64,000 bases of DNA, taken from assembly GCF_028389875.1 (NCBI RefSeq), contig NC_084670.1, positions 12,371,383 to 12,435,382 on the forward strand, written 5' to 3'. Shown here piece after piece: positions 21,401-36,400 of the stretch. Under the pieces are notes generated by a model, which ran no database searches, was not told the DNA's origin, and worked only from the letters and a program-made list of their open reading frames with translations. The position numbers and the translations under genes are program-made. The stretch comes from Rhea pennata. Lineage: Eukaryota; Chordata; Aves; Rheiformes; Rheidae. The first letter of the stretch is position 1, and each line of letters opens with the position of its first letter.

Positions 21401-24400
21401 TCTGAGGTCAGATTAAGAGGCCCGCAGTTGATAGGATTATTTTCCTTGCCTCATTCCCATTCCCCCTCAAAAGAAAGGAGGAAGAAGTATTATGACCAGT
21501 ATAATCTAAATTTGTAGTCTAATATAATCTAAACTTGTGGAACCACATGTAACCTGATAGATTTATTAAAGATGTTTTCGTCTGGATTTGAAGTTTAATT
21601 GGCTCAACTGCTCACTTTTTTTGGAAGAGAGATCTTCCAGACTCTCACACCAAGTGCATTAGCTCAAATAGGTTTTGCCTTTCACTGCTGACCCAGTTAT
21701 TTTCTGTCTCTCTGAACTTTTCACTAACTCACTCTTTCTCTCAGGTTCACCATATTACCATGATGGAGGCAGTATATTGATTCATACAGGGTTCCCACCT
21801 AGGTTCATTAGTCCCTACCCCTTTTACTTCCTTCACCGTTCCTAGATGCCAACTGCCCTGATAATTCTCTTCTGGCTTCTATATTATCTAGATGGCAGTG
21901 GGATTGTGCAGTATTTGTTTTATTTTCCATTGCAAGATCTAATCCAGCTTGACTTTTGCCAGCTTTCACTTCATCCCTGTCCTTTCTGACCATCAAGGCA
22001 AAGTTCCCTCACTGCCTGATGCCTTCTCCCACTCCTCTGCTACTTCTAACATCACTTTGAAGCAGTTATTTAAGAAGTTATGTCTGGAGCCTTTTCCTGT
22101 CATTTCTCCCCTTGCTGAAGACATGAATTCCAGACAGTTTTTGCACTTTCAACACAGAAAGATTCTAAGTTCCCTCCACATTGAGTCCCTGAGCTCTCCA
22201 GTGCAGCTGTGTTTGGTAGCCAGATCTCCACGGCTATGCCTAAATTCAGAGGTCTGTGTGTGCTCAGGATAAGAGTTTGTACAAGTGTCCCAGAGCTACT
22301 GAGCACCCTGCAAGCACTGCTGGGCGCTGCCACACAGTCTGAACACAGCTGTGCCCTGCAGATTCCCTCCTTTTGAAGGTAAATATGAATTACAAAATCC
22401 CTTCTGTTGCCTTTCTCTTTAATTTAACAATGAAGGCATTAACACTTGATCAAAGGCTATTTCCTGAAATGACCCTCTGCAAGGTCCTCATGTAAAATCA
22501 ACTCTGAAAGGCCATTAGCTCTTCTTGTCCCCTCATGGCCTGAAGGCATTTGAGAAGAGCCACATTAGCTATCATACCAGGGAATATCTGGACTCTTCCC
22601 TTCACAGTAATATTAATTCCTAATGTATAACTGTAGCAGCACAACTTCTGGTAGCACCTAGCATCATTACAGAGGTTTGTATTCAATGTTGAGGTCTTTT
22701 ACTGTCTTCTACAGAGGTTTTGACCAATCCCTTAGTCTGTTTTTATCCATGCTACAACTTCTTATTTATCTTTCTTGCTGTTAACTAGTGCACAATGGTA
22801 CTCCACAACGTTACGATATTTCTTTGCCCTACTGAACAACGCAATACCTGTGCTCTAGCCACCAATGCTATCCATCAATTTTTTCTACATTTCTACTAGA
22901 TAGACACACAGTCCTTATGCACAGAAACAGCCTGTGAGGCCGTCGTTTAACCAAGGCGCTGTCAGACAGGTGGCTTTTAAACAAAGACGAAAATGTATAA
23001 ACTTCATCAGTCATCACTGCAGGCCCTCAGAAAAAGCCCTGCCCTTTCAGAGGTGCCCCTGCCCCAGCCCCTAACCTCCTCCTCCAAAGCTGACCTCCAT
23101 TTCAGGCTGAACCATTCCTCGTACTCCAAGTGCAATTCATCAGCCAGGCTCAAATAGCCGTGTTTTCAGTCTATAAATCACCAGGCAAGACATCTGTCCC
23201 GCTTTCAAAGGAGTTTTGTTCTTCTTGCTGGCTACCACAAACCTGAAGGTACTTGGAGGCCTGAAGCAGCCCAGTCACCCCCTCCCAAGCAACTCGCGTT
23301 AATTTAAAATGCAAAGGGTGGCTTCACAGAGAGAGCCTGGATGATGATAAAGCCCTATTGTTTGTGTCTTTATGGGCCGAGACTCCAAACTTTATGTTTG
23401 TGGATTATTCAGAGAGGTAGCTGCTGGTGAAGAGAGACAGAGACAAAGCTGTGTGTCACTGCGTGCTGCAGGCCACCTCCCTGGCCCTTGTGACAGCCCA
23501 TACACACTGAGTAAAAACTGTTACAGGATGGTGTCCTCCAGCATCCCACAAAGACCTGCAGGGGAAGTGGAGTCGATGATCAGAAAGAAGCCATCAAAGG
23601 CAGTCCCACCACCTCCCCCTCAGGTCAGGCTGCAAGTCACTGGAGTCCCCCGACACAGCTGTATCAAAGCAGCTGACACCTTTGACAACTTTGCCGCTGG
23701 CGCTTGATCTTCTTCTGCAATGAAAAGAAGGCCAATTGGCAGCGCAACCGGTGCAAACTGCGTGATGCAAATGTCACAGACGGGACCTGGATTGATAAGG
23801 GAGACTTTTAATCACATGTCTGCGTTTTTACCAGTCACAAGCGTGTGAAGCAATCTGCAGGCAGCTGCTGAGAAGATAGGCTCAGCGCAGTTCCTGTGTG
23901 GTCTCGGAGGTGAGCCTTTGCTCACATGCTTCTCCTGCAAGACATTATTGAGAGGCTGAAGCTCACCTCTGGACCAAGAGGCAGAGGAAGGCAACATTTT
24001 GGTAATCTCAGGGCAGAGCACATGGAGGAGAGATTCAGGGAGCTGGTCTTGTGTTCTGTTCTCATGATTTAACAGTCTTCTGCTCTGTTTCTTTAATTCC
24101 TCATGGATATGTTTTTACTATTTTAAACACTGTCATTTTCCCATCCTGACATAATTTCTGCCTGTTTTGCCAATAGTAATGAAGTTCTATTGTAATTCTT
24201 ACAGGCAAGTTCATTCATTTTTTTATCCAAAAAAGCCTTCACTCCATTTTAAAATATTTTCCCTTTTCTCATCTCTATCTTCTTATTTCCTTCCCTATAA
24301 CCCTGAGGATCTGGTATTTACCCTACATTACTAGAAGACAGTGACCTGTATGAAAAATACACATCTACAGAATAGTTGAGCAAGAAGCACTACAGGACCT

Positions 24401-27400
24401 GAGCAAGAAATAAAAATACAACAAACTATACTAGAATTCAGCTCTGATGTACTCACCACCAAGAAAACAGAAACAAGTGAGCAGACACTTTGACAACAAC
24501 TAATTCTTTTTCTGTACATCATTCATGGAAGCAGCCAAGAGTTGAAAGCTGTTGCAAAGTTGTTGGAAATGGGGAAAACACTAATTGAAAGGAGATGACA
24601 CGCTTGGACATTCTGCATTTAAAGAGTTAAAACAAAGAGACAGAATCAGAGCTGAAAAATAACCAGTGAGAATTTCTACAATCGCATGTCATCTACTGGG
24701 AGTAGTCTCCCAGCAGCAGACCAAGGAACAGTGGGTTCATACAGTACAAATAACCCCTGTGAAGCGAAGGCCAGGGATGTGCATCTTCAGCCACAGAAGA
24801 CCACAGAGGACAAAAGGGGAAGGTGCTGGGCAGGGGGCTGTGAGTGAGGATCAGTTCTGTACTACAAGCACCGACCTTCCAGCTCACTGCCTGAAACACT
24901 GAAAGCACTGCTCCAGTGCGCTTCCAGTGATCCTACGCATGCTTATGAACATAAGGGTCTTATCTGCTCTCTGGGACTAGCTGTTGAATTTCCAAGAGGC
25001 GAAACAGGCTGCTTGAGTGTATACTTTTTGAGCATAGGATTGCTGTATCCTGGGTCTTATCTACAGGTCTGCCAGGACATCTCCTGGCTAAAGCAGACTG
25101 TTGTGACTTCTCTGGAGTTGGGCTGTTCTCTTTACAGAGAGAAAGCCAGCCACCCAACGAGTACACCAGGAAAATTTACTCCCATGCTCCCACGAGTGCT
25201 CACAAGCTACAGTGCTCTTGCAGGGGAATCCATACATGTTGTGCAGCCACGCTACTGAGTGGGCCCCAGAGGAACAAACCAGTGCCTCAAGACCATATAC
25301 CTCCCCCTGACTGGGAACATGGACAAAGCTGCAAGGCCTCTGCCTCCTTGCAGAGCCTTATCCACTGGGGCAGGAAACATCTGTCCAGCCCTTGGGAGTC
25401 GAAGGTGTTAGAAGATGCTGTGGAGGCAGATGCCTTCAGTGGTAGCAATAACAGCACTGCCTTAGACCTTGATGGCTTTTACCTTCTTTGGGATAGCAAA
25501 AACTAAGGAAAAGTATACACTCAAGCAGCCTGTTTTGCCTCTTGGAAATTCAACAGCTAGTCCCAGAGAGCAACAGGAAAAATCACATTCGTTTCCACAG
25601 AGAGATTTTATCACCTCAGTCTTGGCATGGGAGAGGCATCTCCGCCCAGCTGTGAGCAAGCGAATGCATTTCACTGGCTTTTTTATGTAATCAGTACAAA
25701 TTCCTTAGAGATGAGTCACAGGGTTCCAAGGATGTCCAGGGAGATGTCAAGCAGGCCTCAAGTGTAAATCAGTGACACACCTTGCCAAGAGGACAGACTT
25801 TTGCCTGCAGGCCCATTCGCCCTGGATGCAGGAGACAGCGGAAGGGGGTTGATGGATGTTCCTGGAGAGGCTCCCATGAGCCATGCACATATATAGTACC
25901 TCCAGACCCAAGACGCTGCTGGTGTTTACATTCCCTTTGTAAAGACAGTGGTGGTTTCAGGGTGGAGCTGGAGTGCTTGCCTGCAGCTGCTCTCAGGCTT
26001 AAACACTAAAGATTTTGCAGTCATTTGGGTTGGAGGAGCCCACCAGTCAGTGAACAGAGAGAGCCCTTTGGGACACAACTGCATTTTGTGAGACAGCCAG
26101 GCTGTGCCCAGTGCACTACCTGCTCTTTTCTCATGGCTGCAGGTGGAGCAAAGCTGTAGGCCTTTGGACCATCATGGACCACAAACGTCCACTTCTGAGA
26201 TGGATGCAGTCTTCATCCCTACTAACAGTCAATCTTTACATAACACTCTCCATTTTAGAATTTTATAGAAAATTTGAAAGATAAAAGTACCCAAGCCTGA
26301 AGAAATCTGGTTCTTCAGCCCAAGCAGGGCAGAAAGTCTGGGCAGAGTGCAGAAGAGACATGGATCATCTCCTAGCAATTCCTTATCCTATTGCTAACTT
26401 ATCAGAAGAGCAGTCCCTGCTGAAGGCAACAGAAAATGCCCAAAGATTTCAAATGGTGCACTGCGCCAAATAATCCAGCCGGCCTCAGTACATCAGCCTC
26501 CACAGAGTCCTTCTGGGGCACTTGAATGCCCTAGGAAAAGGCTTTCACTTCAGAAATAAAGGTTTTGCCCCACTGAAGCCTAGCCAAACTGCAAATAATT
26601 CTGTCTAGGACATCTGTTAAAGTGGAACAGATCCATCCCATGGCAACTGCTTTGCTGCTGTAACATTGCTGAGCAAACCTTCTTCCTCTCCTGTGTCCTG
26701 AAACAAGTACTCCAGCCTGCAGTGGTCTACAGGCTAGGCACAGAACGAAGAAAACGCATGCATAATTTCGGTGCACAGCTTGCTTTATTGGCTCCCTTAG
26801 GGACTGAAGCACATAAGAACCAGGAAGAACTAAGCCTGGGCACAATCTAGGAGGTCCAGAGGGAAGGAAATGTTGTGGATGCTCCTGGGTCTTTGGGCAT
26901 TAGAGCAGATGGAATAGACAAAAGCCTTGGTGGAGTCTGGCTCTGGATCAACCTCATTTCATTAGTGCCAAAGGCAAATTTTGTCACAAGGTGCAAAGGT
27001 ATGGTAGCTTCCGGGTTTGCAAACCACATGCAGGTCTTTCTTTGAGCAGAGTATGCTGGACACTTGTAGTCCAGGGTGGGGCAGATCTCCATCTATTAGT
27101 TCTTTAAAGGGCAACCGCAGAAGATACAACCCAACTATCATGCCCTTCCCCTTTCAACTTCACCCTCAGGTGACTAACAATTACCAGCTACCATTAATAT
27201 TAAATGGGAGAGGAAGAAATGCAATCCTTTCTCCTCTCTTCACATTCCACAATACCGCAAACAATTTGTCATATTGGGAGGGGCAGAGTCAGGAGAGGCA
27301 TTAATTATTGATACTTGGGAACAGATGGCTTTTCTTGTACCAGGGCAGCAAAATGTAAGACGAGCCAGTGGGTGAGGATGTGAGCATGAGATGGGCAGAG

Positions 27401-30400
27401 ACATATCAGATAACCAGTCTTCAAGTGGAACAGGAACCTTCCTCCTAGAACCAGCTCTGTTGGCCTGTAGTGCTCTCATCAACAGCCCTGGCTGTGGTAA
27501 CAAACCCACTGACATCTGAATTAGTGAGGCTTCACCAGAACCTTTCAACACTCCCTCACCTCTGTACAGAACATCCTGGACACAATGACTGACAGCTTCC
27601 AGAGAGCAATAGCCTGCTAAGTCAGGCATCGACTGATTGCCTGGCCCCCTTAACTTTGATCCTGACACTCACAATCAGCCCTTTTGGAAAGAGATGGAGA
27701 TAAGATAGATCCAAAATCAGAAAGACCACTTCTTTCGCAGGCTAACAGTGTCAAACTCAGATAAGATAAAAACCTTCTGTTATCTCCAGGAGACTCTACT
27801 GGCTGCCTTTCACATGTTCATCTCCACAAAGTAAGAATCCACTACGCTCTGCTATGCAAGGTTTATCCCTGAGACCTCATACAGTTTCCAAGGATGCCTC
27901 CCGCCTGCCTTCCTCTGGCTTCTGCAGCTCACTTTGGTGGTGACCTTAGGAACGAAGGATCCAAGTAGTTTGGACTGGTGACTTCAAAGATATGCCCACT
28001 AGCTGGCTCTCAGGAGCAAAAAGATGGGGTTCCAGGCCCTGAAAAAAAGTAGCACTAGGGTGCATTCAGATCTGACAGGGCTCAGAATATGGTTCAAAAC
28101 CACACTGGCAGGAATTGAGAACAAAGTAGAGAGAGGTGGGAGAGAAGGGGACAGAGGAATCAGAAGGCACTTCACGGTAGACCTTATCCACTTCAATGCA
28201 GACCTCTTGCAGTGGTGTCTCCTGACTTTTTTTCTCTAAATTACTGTTTGGAAAAGTTTCTTGTAAAAGTTTTTTCTGTTTGCTGCTGATGTTTATCTTT
28301 TTTTTTTTCCTTTTTTTTTTGAAACAGGAAGATGATTAGGTCTAAGACTAACACTAAGAGTGCCACTGCCTATCCATTCCCTTTAGCATGCTCCAGGCTG
28401 TGGCTGTTATTTGCATCCATGGCTATGAGATGAGACTTTCTAGCATTTTAATTCCTGCCCTGCAGCAGGGGACCAGAAACTCCAGCACCCAGCTCCTTTT
28501 GCCTTCTTCTTCCACTGGCCTTTGCAAGGGTCTAGAGCAAGAAGACTTCATTCTTGTCAGCTCAGAAGCTTCTATGTGGATATCCCTGACCTTGGAGACA
28601 CCTTCTAGGTTGCAAAACAGAAGAGTGCAGGTCTAGCACATGGTAAATCCTGTGAATGTTCCCATAACCAAGGCAGACTGTGGGACTGACGTCCTTAAGA
28701 GACAGGAAAAGCAAATGTGCAAGAGTGATTCTATACCAAAGGCAGTCAGTTCAGCAGAGGGTCGACTCACAGACAGAAGCCTTTCCTGAAAACAGCCCTT
28801 CCACCCAGTGTTGGAGACACACATCTGCATCAGTTTTCGCCCTAATGCAGCTGTCTTTCCTGGACGACTAAGGAATCAGCTGTACCGACTCAGACATGGG
28901 CCTGTGTAGACCAGGGTCCCAATTCAGGGTGGTGGTCATAAGCAGATACCCAGGGAAGAATCAGAGCAGGGCAAGCCAATGTGATACCTCCTCTACTACT
29001 GCAGCTCAATACTCCTCACCTATTTTCTGTTTAGGGATTTCATTAACCGTATATGGTCTCCGCACACATTAACTCAACACAGTTCTCCTTTATGGACTTA
29101 CTCAGTCTCTCCTTAAATCCTGTAAATGGGTACAGACTTTCTCAGCACCGAGAGATTAAATCTGTGATTATTCCACTGAGCAAGGCAGACTCTCTGGCTG
29201 CCTTAACAGACCCAGAAGGTACCTTCAGGATCACACTGTCCAGTCTCCTGAAGTCTCTGGGGACCTCCTCACACAGGCTCTTCCCAAACTCTGTTTGGTT
29301 TCTTGGCTACTGCTGAGAGGCTGTTTCAGAGCCTCATTGCTCTGATAATTACAAAAGCTCTTTAAATTTCTTGAACTGACTAATGACTTATTTCTAATTC
29401 CTTTCAGTTGGCTTAAGGTCATGCAGCCTGCAGACTGTCAGAGTCCTGAGACATGTACAATCTTGTGATTTGGAAAAGCCCAACTTTGCAACTTCCCTCC
29501 TGGCCTGGATCAATGAGAAAGCGCTTGAGGTGAACAACTAGTAAGTGCCAGGAGAGGGCTACAAGCACTGCCTAGGTCAGAACATCCCCTTTTCTTCACT
29601 GCACCTCTTTTCACGGCATGGAGTAAGACAGAAAAGTTTCCCCTATATAGGAGCCAGTGTAGGGGTGAAGCACTTCTACAAAGACTTGGACCACATCTTT
29701 GACTAGGTTCTACCAAAAAAACAGGAAAACTTCCCACTACAGAAGTATCTGAGACTAGTGTCAAAATTTGGCACAGGGAAAGGACTCATCAGAAAGGACA
29801 TGTTTACACTGCTACATTACACGGTACAAGAGCTTTGGTACCTCTAAAAATGCTGTGCATTTCACTATAATTGTACTAGCAAATGTATCTAAGGTAAATC
29901 TAGCTTTTGAGAGCAGTCTCTGCAGAGCTTTAAGGATATGTTTACACTAGTTAACTGCTGCTTCATAGTCAGCTGAGAGCTAACATGCATAGGCTAATCT
30001 CACCTCCCCCACATTTCACAGGGGCTGAGTAGCGGATCATCTAGCAAAAGAAGTGTGTGAATTAGAGTAGTAAAAAGACGGAACAGGTCACATCTTTTCA
30101 ATCCTAGGGCAGAACTGTTTCCTTTCACTCTTCTCCAGTTAACATTTATGTAAAAGTTTTCCCCACTGCTCTGAGAAGAAGCAATCACATTATGCCTGGG
30201 TGGAGCTACATTTTGACCCATACAGGAAAGCTGTAAGTTGTTGTCACTGTCCCCATCAGGCTCTGGAGGCAGCAAGGTGGGCAGACATGTGAGATGATGT
30301 GCTCAGCAGGAGCTCCTTACCTCTTTGATTGCTGACATCTTGATGTTCTCATAGTAGTGCAGTGGTGCATTTGGTGAATTCATGTCATAGCCAAACCCAG

Positions 30401-33400
30401 CTACTGCCACCTCATCACAGTTGTGGAGTGCCATGGTTATTGCTACACTTCCCAAGGTGGGGATGTTCTGAGAGGAAAGAAAGCAAGAATGTAAGTCATT
30501 AGCAGGTAGTCATTTCTATAACCAACCAAAATTTGTATTGTCTCTGCTCACAGGCACCACCACTTCTAAGGAGATCTGGAAATCATCTAGTCAACCCACC
30601 TGCTCAAGCAGGGTCACCTAGACCACATTGCACAGGATCATGTCCATGTCTCCAGAGAAGGAGACTCCACAACCTCTCTGGGCAATCTGTTCCAGGGCTC
30701 TGTTACTCTCACAGTAAAGAAGTTTTTCCTCATATTCAGACGGGAAATAGAGCAGCAGATGAGCTACAATATGAATCACATTAGTTTCTGAAATTAAAAA
30801 GGCTGTAAATACTAGATTACAAACCTGCACATATTACTGACTTCCAGCTAGGCTAAGGAGGAGTATCTACCCCAAGTGGGCCACCACACAGAAGCAGAAG
30901 CGAGAAATAGAAATAGAGAAATAGAATCTCTATTTTAGTGACTGCAAAAGCAGTTTAACCAGGTCCTTAAGTAGTTCCAGGGGAACGAGAGGAGACGGAG
31001 CAGACCCAATCAACAGTGTGGACTGAGATCCCTTGCTTGCTTGGGGGTATCCCCTTAGGCAAAGGGCACTGTGGTCTGTGACATACTCCCTCCTAGCCAC
31101 AGGATACTGGGAAAACAAACAGCAGAGGGAAACCAGACAAAGACTGGTACTAGCAGTGAGTATGGACAGCTGGACTATCCTCTCTTCTCTGCTGACCTGC
31201 CACTTGCCCCGAAGACCAGCTTCACGCCTTCCCATCTCATCTGGCTTCCACCAAGGCCCTGTGGCAGTGGTGCTGTAGAGCTGTAACTCCCCTGGTGTGT
31301 TCAGATGAACACAACTGCTCCAGTGGATGAGTGCTTTCAACATAGAATCCTTGTTCATAGACACTTCTAACTCCCTATTAACCAGATGAATCCACAGAGG
31401 TAGCTTCACCCCAGGGGCTAGGGAGAGGCTAAGAAATCCACCCACTTGTCTTGTCTTCATTGCTGGAGCACCCAGGACCGCTGTATCAAAAGTATCACAG
31501 ATTCAGAGGAGGCGCTCAGACAGTCATCAAGAGCGACAGCCTCTTGGCTAAGACGTAGAAACCATCTTGCATGTAAAATGGGTTACCCTGAACTGGGGAG
31601 TAATGCTATGCCATTTCACCGGATGTTTATAACAGATTTGGAGTGCATGTTTTGAGTTTCTGCCTCTTACTCGAAGGAACAAACTTGAGGCAGTATGCTA
31701 ACTTGCTCCCTCCCAATTGTATGACCATGCCCCCAAACCAACATTTTCCAAGCAAAGAACTCCACTGTATCCTAGCCAAGATGAGTGGAGCTGGAAGCAC
31801 AACTCATTTGCTATGAAGAACTGCATGTGCACTGTACTGCACCAAAATTATACTGAACTGGAGAAAAAAGTGCAAAAAATGCAAAAACTGCTATGTCTAA
31901 ATGAATGAAACACTAAATTCAAGCATTTGCAGTACAATTGCAACAGTGCATATCTGAAATGAGAAGACCTTAGTACCTCCTTCTGCACCATTCCAGATGG
32001 TAGGAAGAAGAAAACAGAGTCATTTTGTTCTGGCTGCTCATTTTTCCATAGACAATGACCACTTCTTCCTCAAACAATATTGTTTTTATTCTGGTTACTT
32101 TAGTTAATTCCCTGGTAGCCATAAAACCTCAAGAGTGGAGTAAAAAAAATTTAGGTAAAATTTTACTAGGCCAAGATAAGAAAATTCCACAGAATTTCAA
32201 AATAGATGAGAACATCCTGGCCTCCCAGGCACAGCAATTCAAATTCAGATATTCTCAGCTTTATGTTTTACATAGGAGGAGACATTCTGATGTCACTGGA
32301 ATTGCAGCAGTTGATGCATGGACTTGCCACAAAATCCTTTCCCGTAGCTGAGCTGTAGTTACAGTGTCCAAAACACAACGAGTAAATGGTTGCGTTTGTG
32401 AGAACGCGTCCTTGTTCGAGAACATGACAGCGTTACGCCACCCACACTTACCCTGGGCCCATTCCCACGGTACAGTTCAAGGGAGATGCAGGGTCTTTGC
32501 CTGGAGGGAATTTTACAGGCCAAGTTAACATTTAGAGCTAACTTTCTAATGTGAGTTTTACAAACCACAGAGAATTAATCATACTACCCAACCTTACGGG
32601 AGAACTGCCAAACTACCACAACTTTCTTTCAAATATATTATTTCTGTTCAGACAGTAATGTTGTAGAAATCAAAAGTGAACTTTCTTTTGGACACCAAAT
32701 ATCTACCTGATTGGAACTTTTTAAACATATTTTACATATAAAATATCCAACGGCTTTGGGGGCAAAAAGGAAGATAGTTTTCTGTCCTACCACTGTTCTT
32801 CAGCCATTTCTAACATCCCAGTATCTCCATAGTGCCTGCTCTTCTCCCTCACTTAAAACCCCAAGGACTTTCTGACTCTAGGACTGTAATAAATATATCT
32901 GGCTTAGGCCCTATACTATCTGAAATTCACATGGTGTCGTTGGCAAAGCAATTTTGTGTTGCCCTAAAATCACACGAAAAGAATGATGATGGCAGCTTTT
33001 AATTAAGCTATGCCTCCTCTGTTACCCCTCTCCAGTACCATGGTAGCTACAGCCTAGCTCTGCATGCACCTCCTTGAAGAGCGAGATTTGCAACCGCTCA
33101 TGCATTCACTGCTGAGATGTAGCTTCGTGTCCTGCTGCTGCAGTCAGAGCTCCGTATGCTACAGATGATCATCCAGAAAATACTGCAGAATCATCATCTG
33201 TGCCATAGGCTGAGGTCCATAACTGTTAGGGCAGCACACGGGTGCTCGCAGAGCCCAGCCTAAGCAAATAGCTTGGATAACAACACCCCTTAAGAGAATA
33301 TGAGTGTAAACTGTGTGTGCATGCATGCATGCATGGATCAAAATACCCCAGAAGAGACATCTGTCACAAACTGAGCACATTAAAGAAAGCAACCATCACA

Positions 33401-36400
33401 CAGGTTAAAGAGTAACTGGAGAATTACAAAAAGCCTTTTGGAAAAAAATGAGTCCATCTGAAAAGAAATATAAAAGCAGCATGAAAATTCACATGAGGGA
33501 GAAAGAGACGTTAGAGTGGAAACAGCAGCAGTCAAAACTTGATTCGACACTGGCATATAACCCCACCTCTGGGTGGGCCAGATAGAGCATCCTTCCTGCC
33601 AGATACTGGGAGCAGCTGGCATCCAGCTGGAGGGCTGGCAGTACAGGTTGCACTGTGTACTCACAACTTGGCGCAGATATATGAACTTGTATAGGGTTTT
33701 CTCACCTGCATGTACATTCGCAGATTGCAGGGAACAGTATAGGTACACATAAAGCTAGAGCACCCACATCTGCTGCAGGAGGAGTGTGTGAGGGAGCCCG
33801 CATGCCCAGGAGAGGGGGTGAATACTTGTACCTGCAGTTTTGGGGGGGGGGGATGTGCGTGGGATGTGTATTTTGATCTCTATGTGAGATCAAAACTTTG
33901 GGCTTCGCTTAGTTGTAGGTGTTTATTTACATTCCATTAAGTGTTTACTTCTGTGGTTTATCTGATGCATTACTGATATGGATCCCAAATATACAGTTTT
34001 GATCCTGAATGTACAGCTCACTGATGGCCAGTTAATTACACATCATTGATAAGACAATAGGCAGCTTTGATCCTGATTTGGTTCATATAATTTAAACCGT
34101 TTCCTTTCTGTGACAGCCTCCTGGGTTTCTGCTGCTCCTTCGCTCTGTTGAAAACGAAGCCTTATGTCCTTATGCCTTATGTCCAGGTGGCACAATAAAG
34201 TTAAGGCCCCACAAGACCTAGGGAAACAGCCCAGGCTGTGCTGCAGAAATCTGACTGAGCAGCCTTCTCCAGTTCCAGGAGAAAGGGCTCTTTTCTCAGC
34301 AGAGGCAAATGACAGGGGACACATATCAGAGAGAGGGAACAGTTACAGCTATTCTCTGGCCGCATCTGTACAGCTACACAAAGAGCTTCCACACTCCAAC
34401 TGCCCACAGGAATATATGTTAACTCATTGCTAATCTCTGATCTGGACCTAATGAACCAGCTAAAACCTTAGGGGCAGGTTAGGGGACAGGTGACTCTAGG
34501 AAAAGTCAGGGATCATGGACAACGCTGTGCCAAACCTGGCTTGCTTGGCCCTGCACAGTGCGTCACTGCTATCTCAGCACACACACCCTCGTGCCGTGCC
34601 CCAAAGACATACCAAAGCAACCACCACACCTTTTGCATTGCACTATAAAAATAAGGCGCTCTCAAGCTACAGAGCAGCCCTCTTGTTATTCTGACCCACT
34701 GCTAAGGAAAAAAACAAAATCCCAGCGTTGCTCCTCAGGAATTATCTGGGGCCAGTGCAGCTTAAATCTCATCCTCCTCTTCATGGCACTCTACATGCCT
34801 ACACATTTCTGTGCTACCAAGCAGTGCTGCTTTCAATCAGATGGTTTGGCAGTAATCAGGAGGCGTGCCTGAAAATCCATTAATGCATAAACGTTTGACC
34901 TACATGTCTTTGCTGTATGGAGCTGTACCATGCTCCTGTGTGTGAGCACAGCCCAAAGCACTTGGTGGCCCACAACTCATAAGGTTTGGGCTAGGCCTCC
35001 ACTTTCAGTGGAGCAATGACAGTCCAGCCTCTGCCTGTGCTGTCTCTCTGCTTCTGAGCTGGCCCCTGGGCAGGGGAGCCAGGACTCATCCTCCCCAGCT
35101 GTGCTATTACTCTCTAAATTGCCTAAGGCCTCACTAAGATTTGTCATCTCTCCACTGGGGACAAGGCAAGAAACCAGCTCTAGTGACAACTACATTTTAC
35201 AAACCATGCTGGAATGGAGAGGGAATGTACTATACTGAGGAGATAGCTGTTGTGTGCTCATGAACAGGGCAGACAACAGGCACAAGGAGGGCACAGCCAT
35301 CTCCCAGCAGAGAAGAGCTTTCTTAGCTGCCACATGCAGTCAGGTGTGGGCAAGGAACTTCCCTGCTAGACTGCATGGAGAAAGATGGGAAGCAAGAGTT
35401 TGGATTTTTGTTTTTCTTAAGTGCTCTCTCCAATGAGACCAGCAGTGCTGAAGGCAAAGCTGCTATGATATTCATCAGGGCTACAGAATACAGCTGTGCC
35501 AGAGGGGAATAAGCAGCCCTCCCAGCTTCATGGTTGCAAGACCACCAAGCCTAGTAGTCTAAAATAGCTAGTCAGAGCAGCATTTGTCATCACTGAGAAG
35601 TACCTGGGCCCCCATCACATACTCAGATATTGCTTTCCACGAATCTTCCTCTATGCTCCACCAGGGCTGGCATGGTGAGGAATGGCAGCCTTCGTGGCTG
35701 ATGCTAAGGCAGGAACCTCCTGGGTCACTGCCCAGGTGCAGGCCACAGCTTCACGCGCACTAGTGACAGGGGCTGCTTGGGCTGCCTGGCCAGGCAGGAT
35801 CATTGCTCCAGACACAGCCATGTTTTTGGTGAGTTTCTGACTTGAAATGATGCCCACTGATCCGTAAGAGTAGGGAATGGCAAGATCTCGAAAGGCACTG
35901 GCAATCCTTCCCCCCTGCCAGTTCCCTACAAAAGCCTTGAACGTCACTTTGCAAGTTCTGTACCTGCTGCTGCTTCTTACAGGTGCCTGCCCCAGCCTGG
36001 TGCCACAGTGGTACCAGGACCAACATCTCTCTAGCTCTGGTGAACAACCAGTAGGAATAGGAGCAGAGAACACCTCCGAGCAGCCTAAATTGGCAGCCCA
36101 CATCTCCATACCAAGCCTGCATGCCTAAGTCCAAACACCTGAAAACACAGCTCTTCTTATCTAATGTAATGCTCCCCAAGGACCAAACCTCTGCCTGGTT
36201 CCATCTGAGAGAATGCAGTGGACCTAGATGGGCCACAGCCAGCATCAAAAGGCTATCCGACAAACAGAAACAGGAAACACAGCAGTGGGAAGCAACCTGT
36301 TGCTGCAGCAAGTGCTGGACAAAGGTTGCCTGTGCATGCAGTGCCTTGCTCCTTCTGCAAACTTGCAAGCATGATGCTCTCTATGGCTGAGGTGAGCACA

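Larger units (their letters stand above)
15472..30320 (-). other. ST3GAL3: ST3GAL3 last intron (14.8 kb)
   Basis: This intron lies between the motif S exon and the terminal exon. It holds a patch of an old unassigned repeat at about 20,980-21,380, a candidate conserved regulatory stretch at about 22,920-23,880, an orphan AATAAA-like element near 26,780 (minus strand) and a T-rich tract at 28,298-28,320. No further coding exon is recognisable on either strand. Confidence 0.8.

Noticed and set aside
26750-26860. GCTTTATTGG near 26,780 as a second orphan minus-strand poly(A) site or a processed pseudogene end
   Set aside because: No gene-like sequence upstream and no GT-rich downstream element; probably chance within the ST3GAL3 intron.
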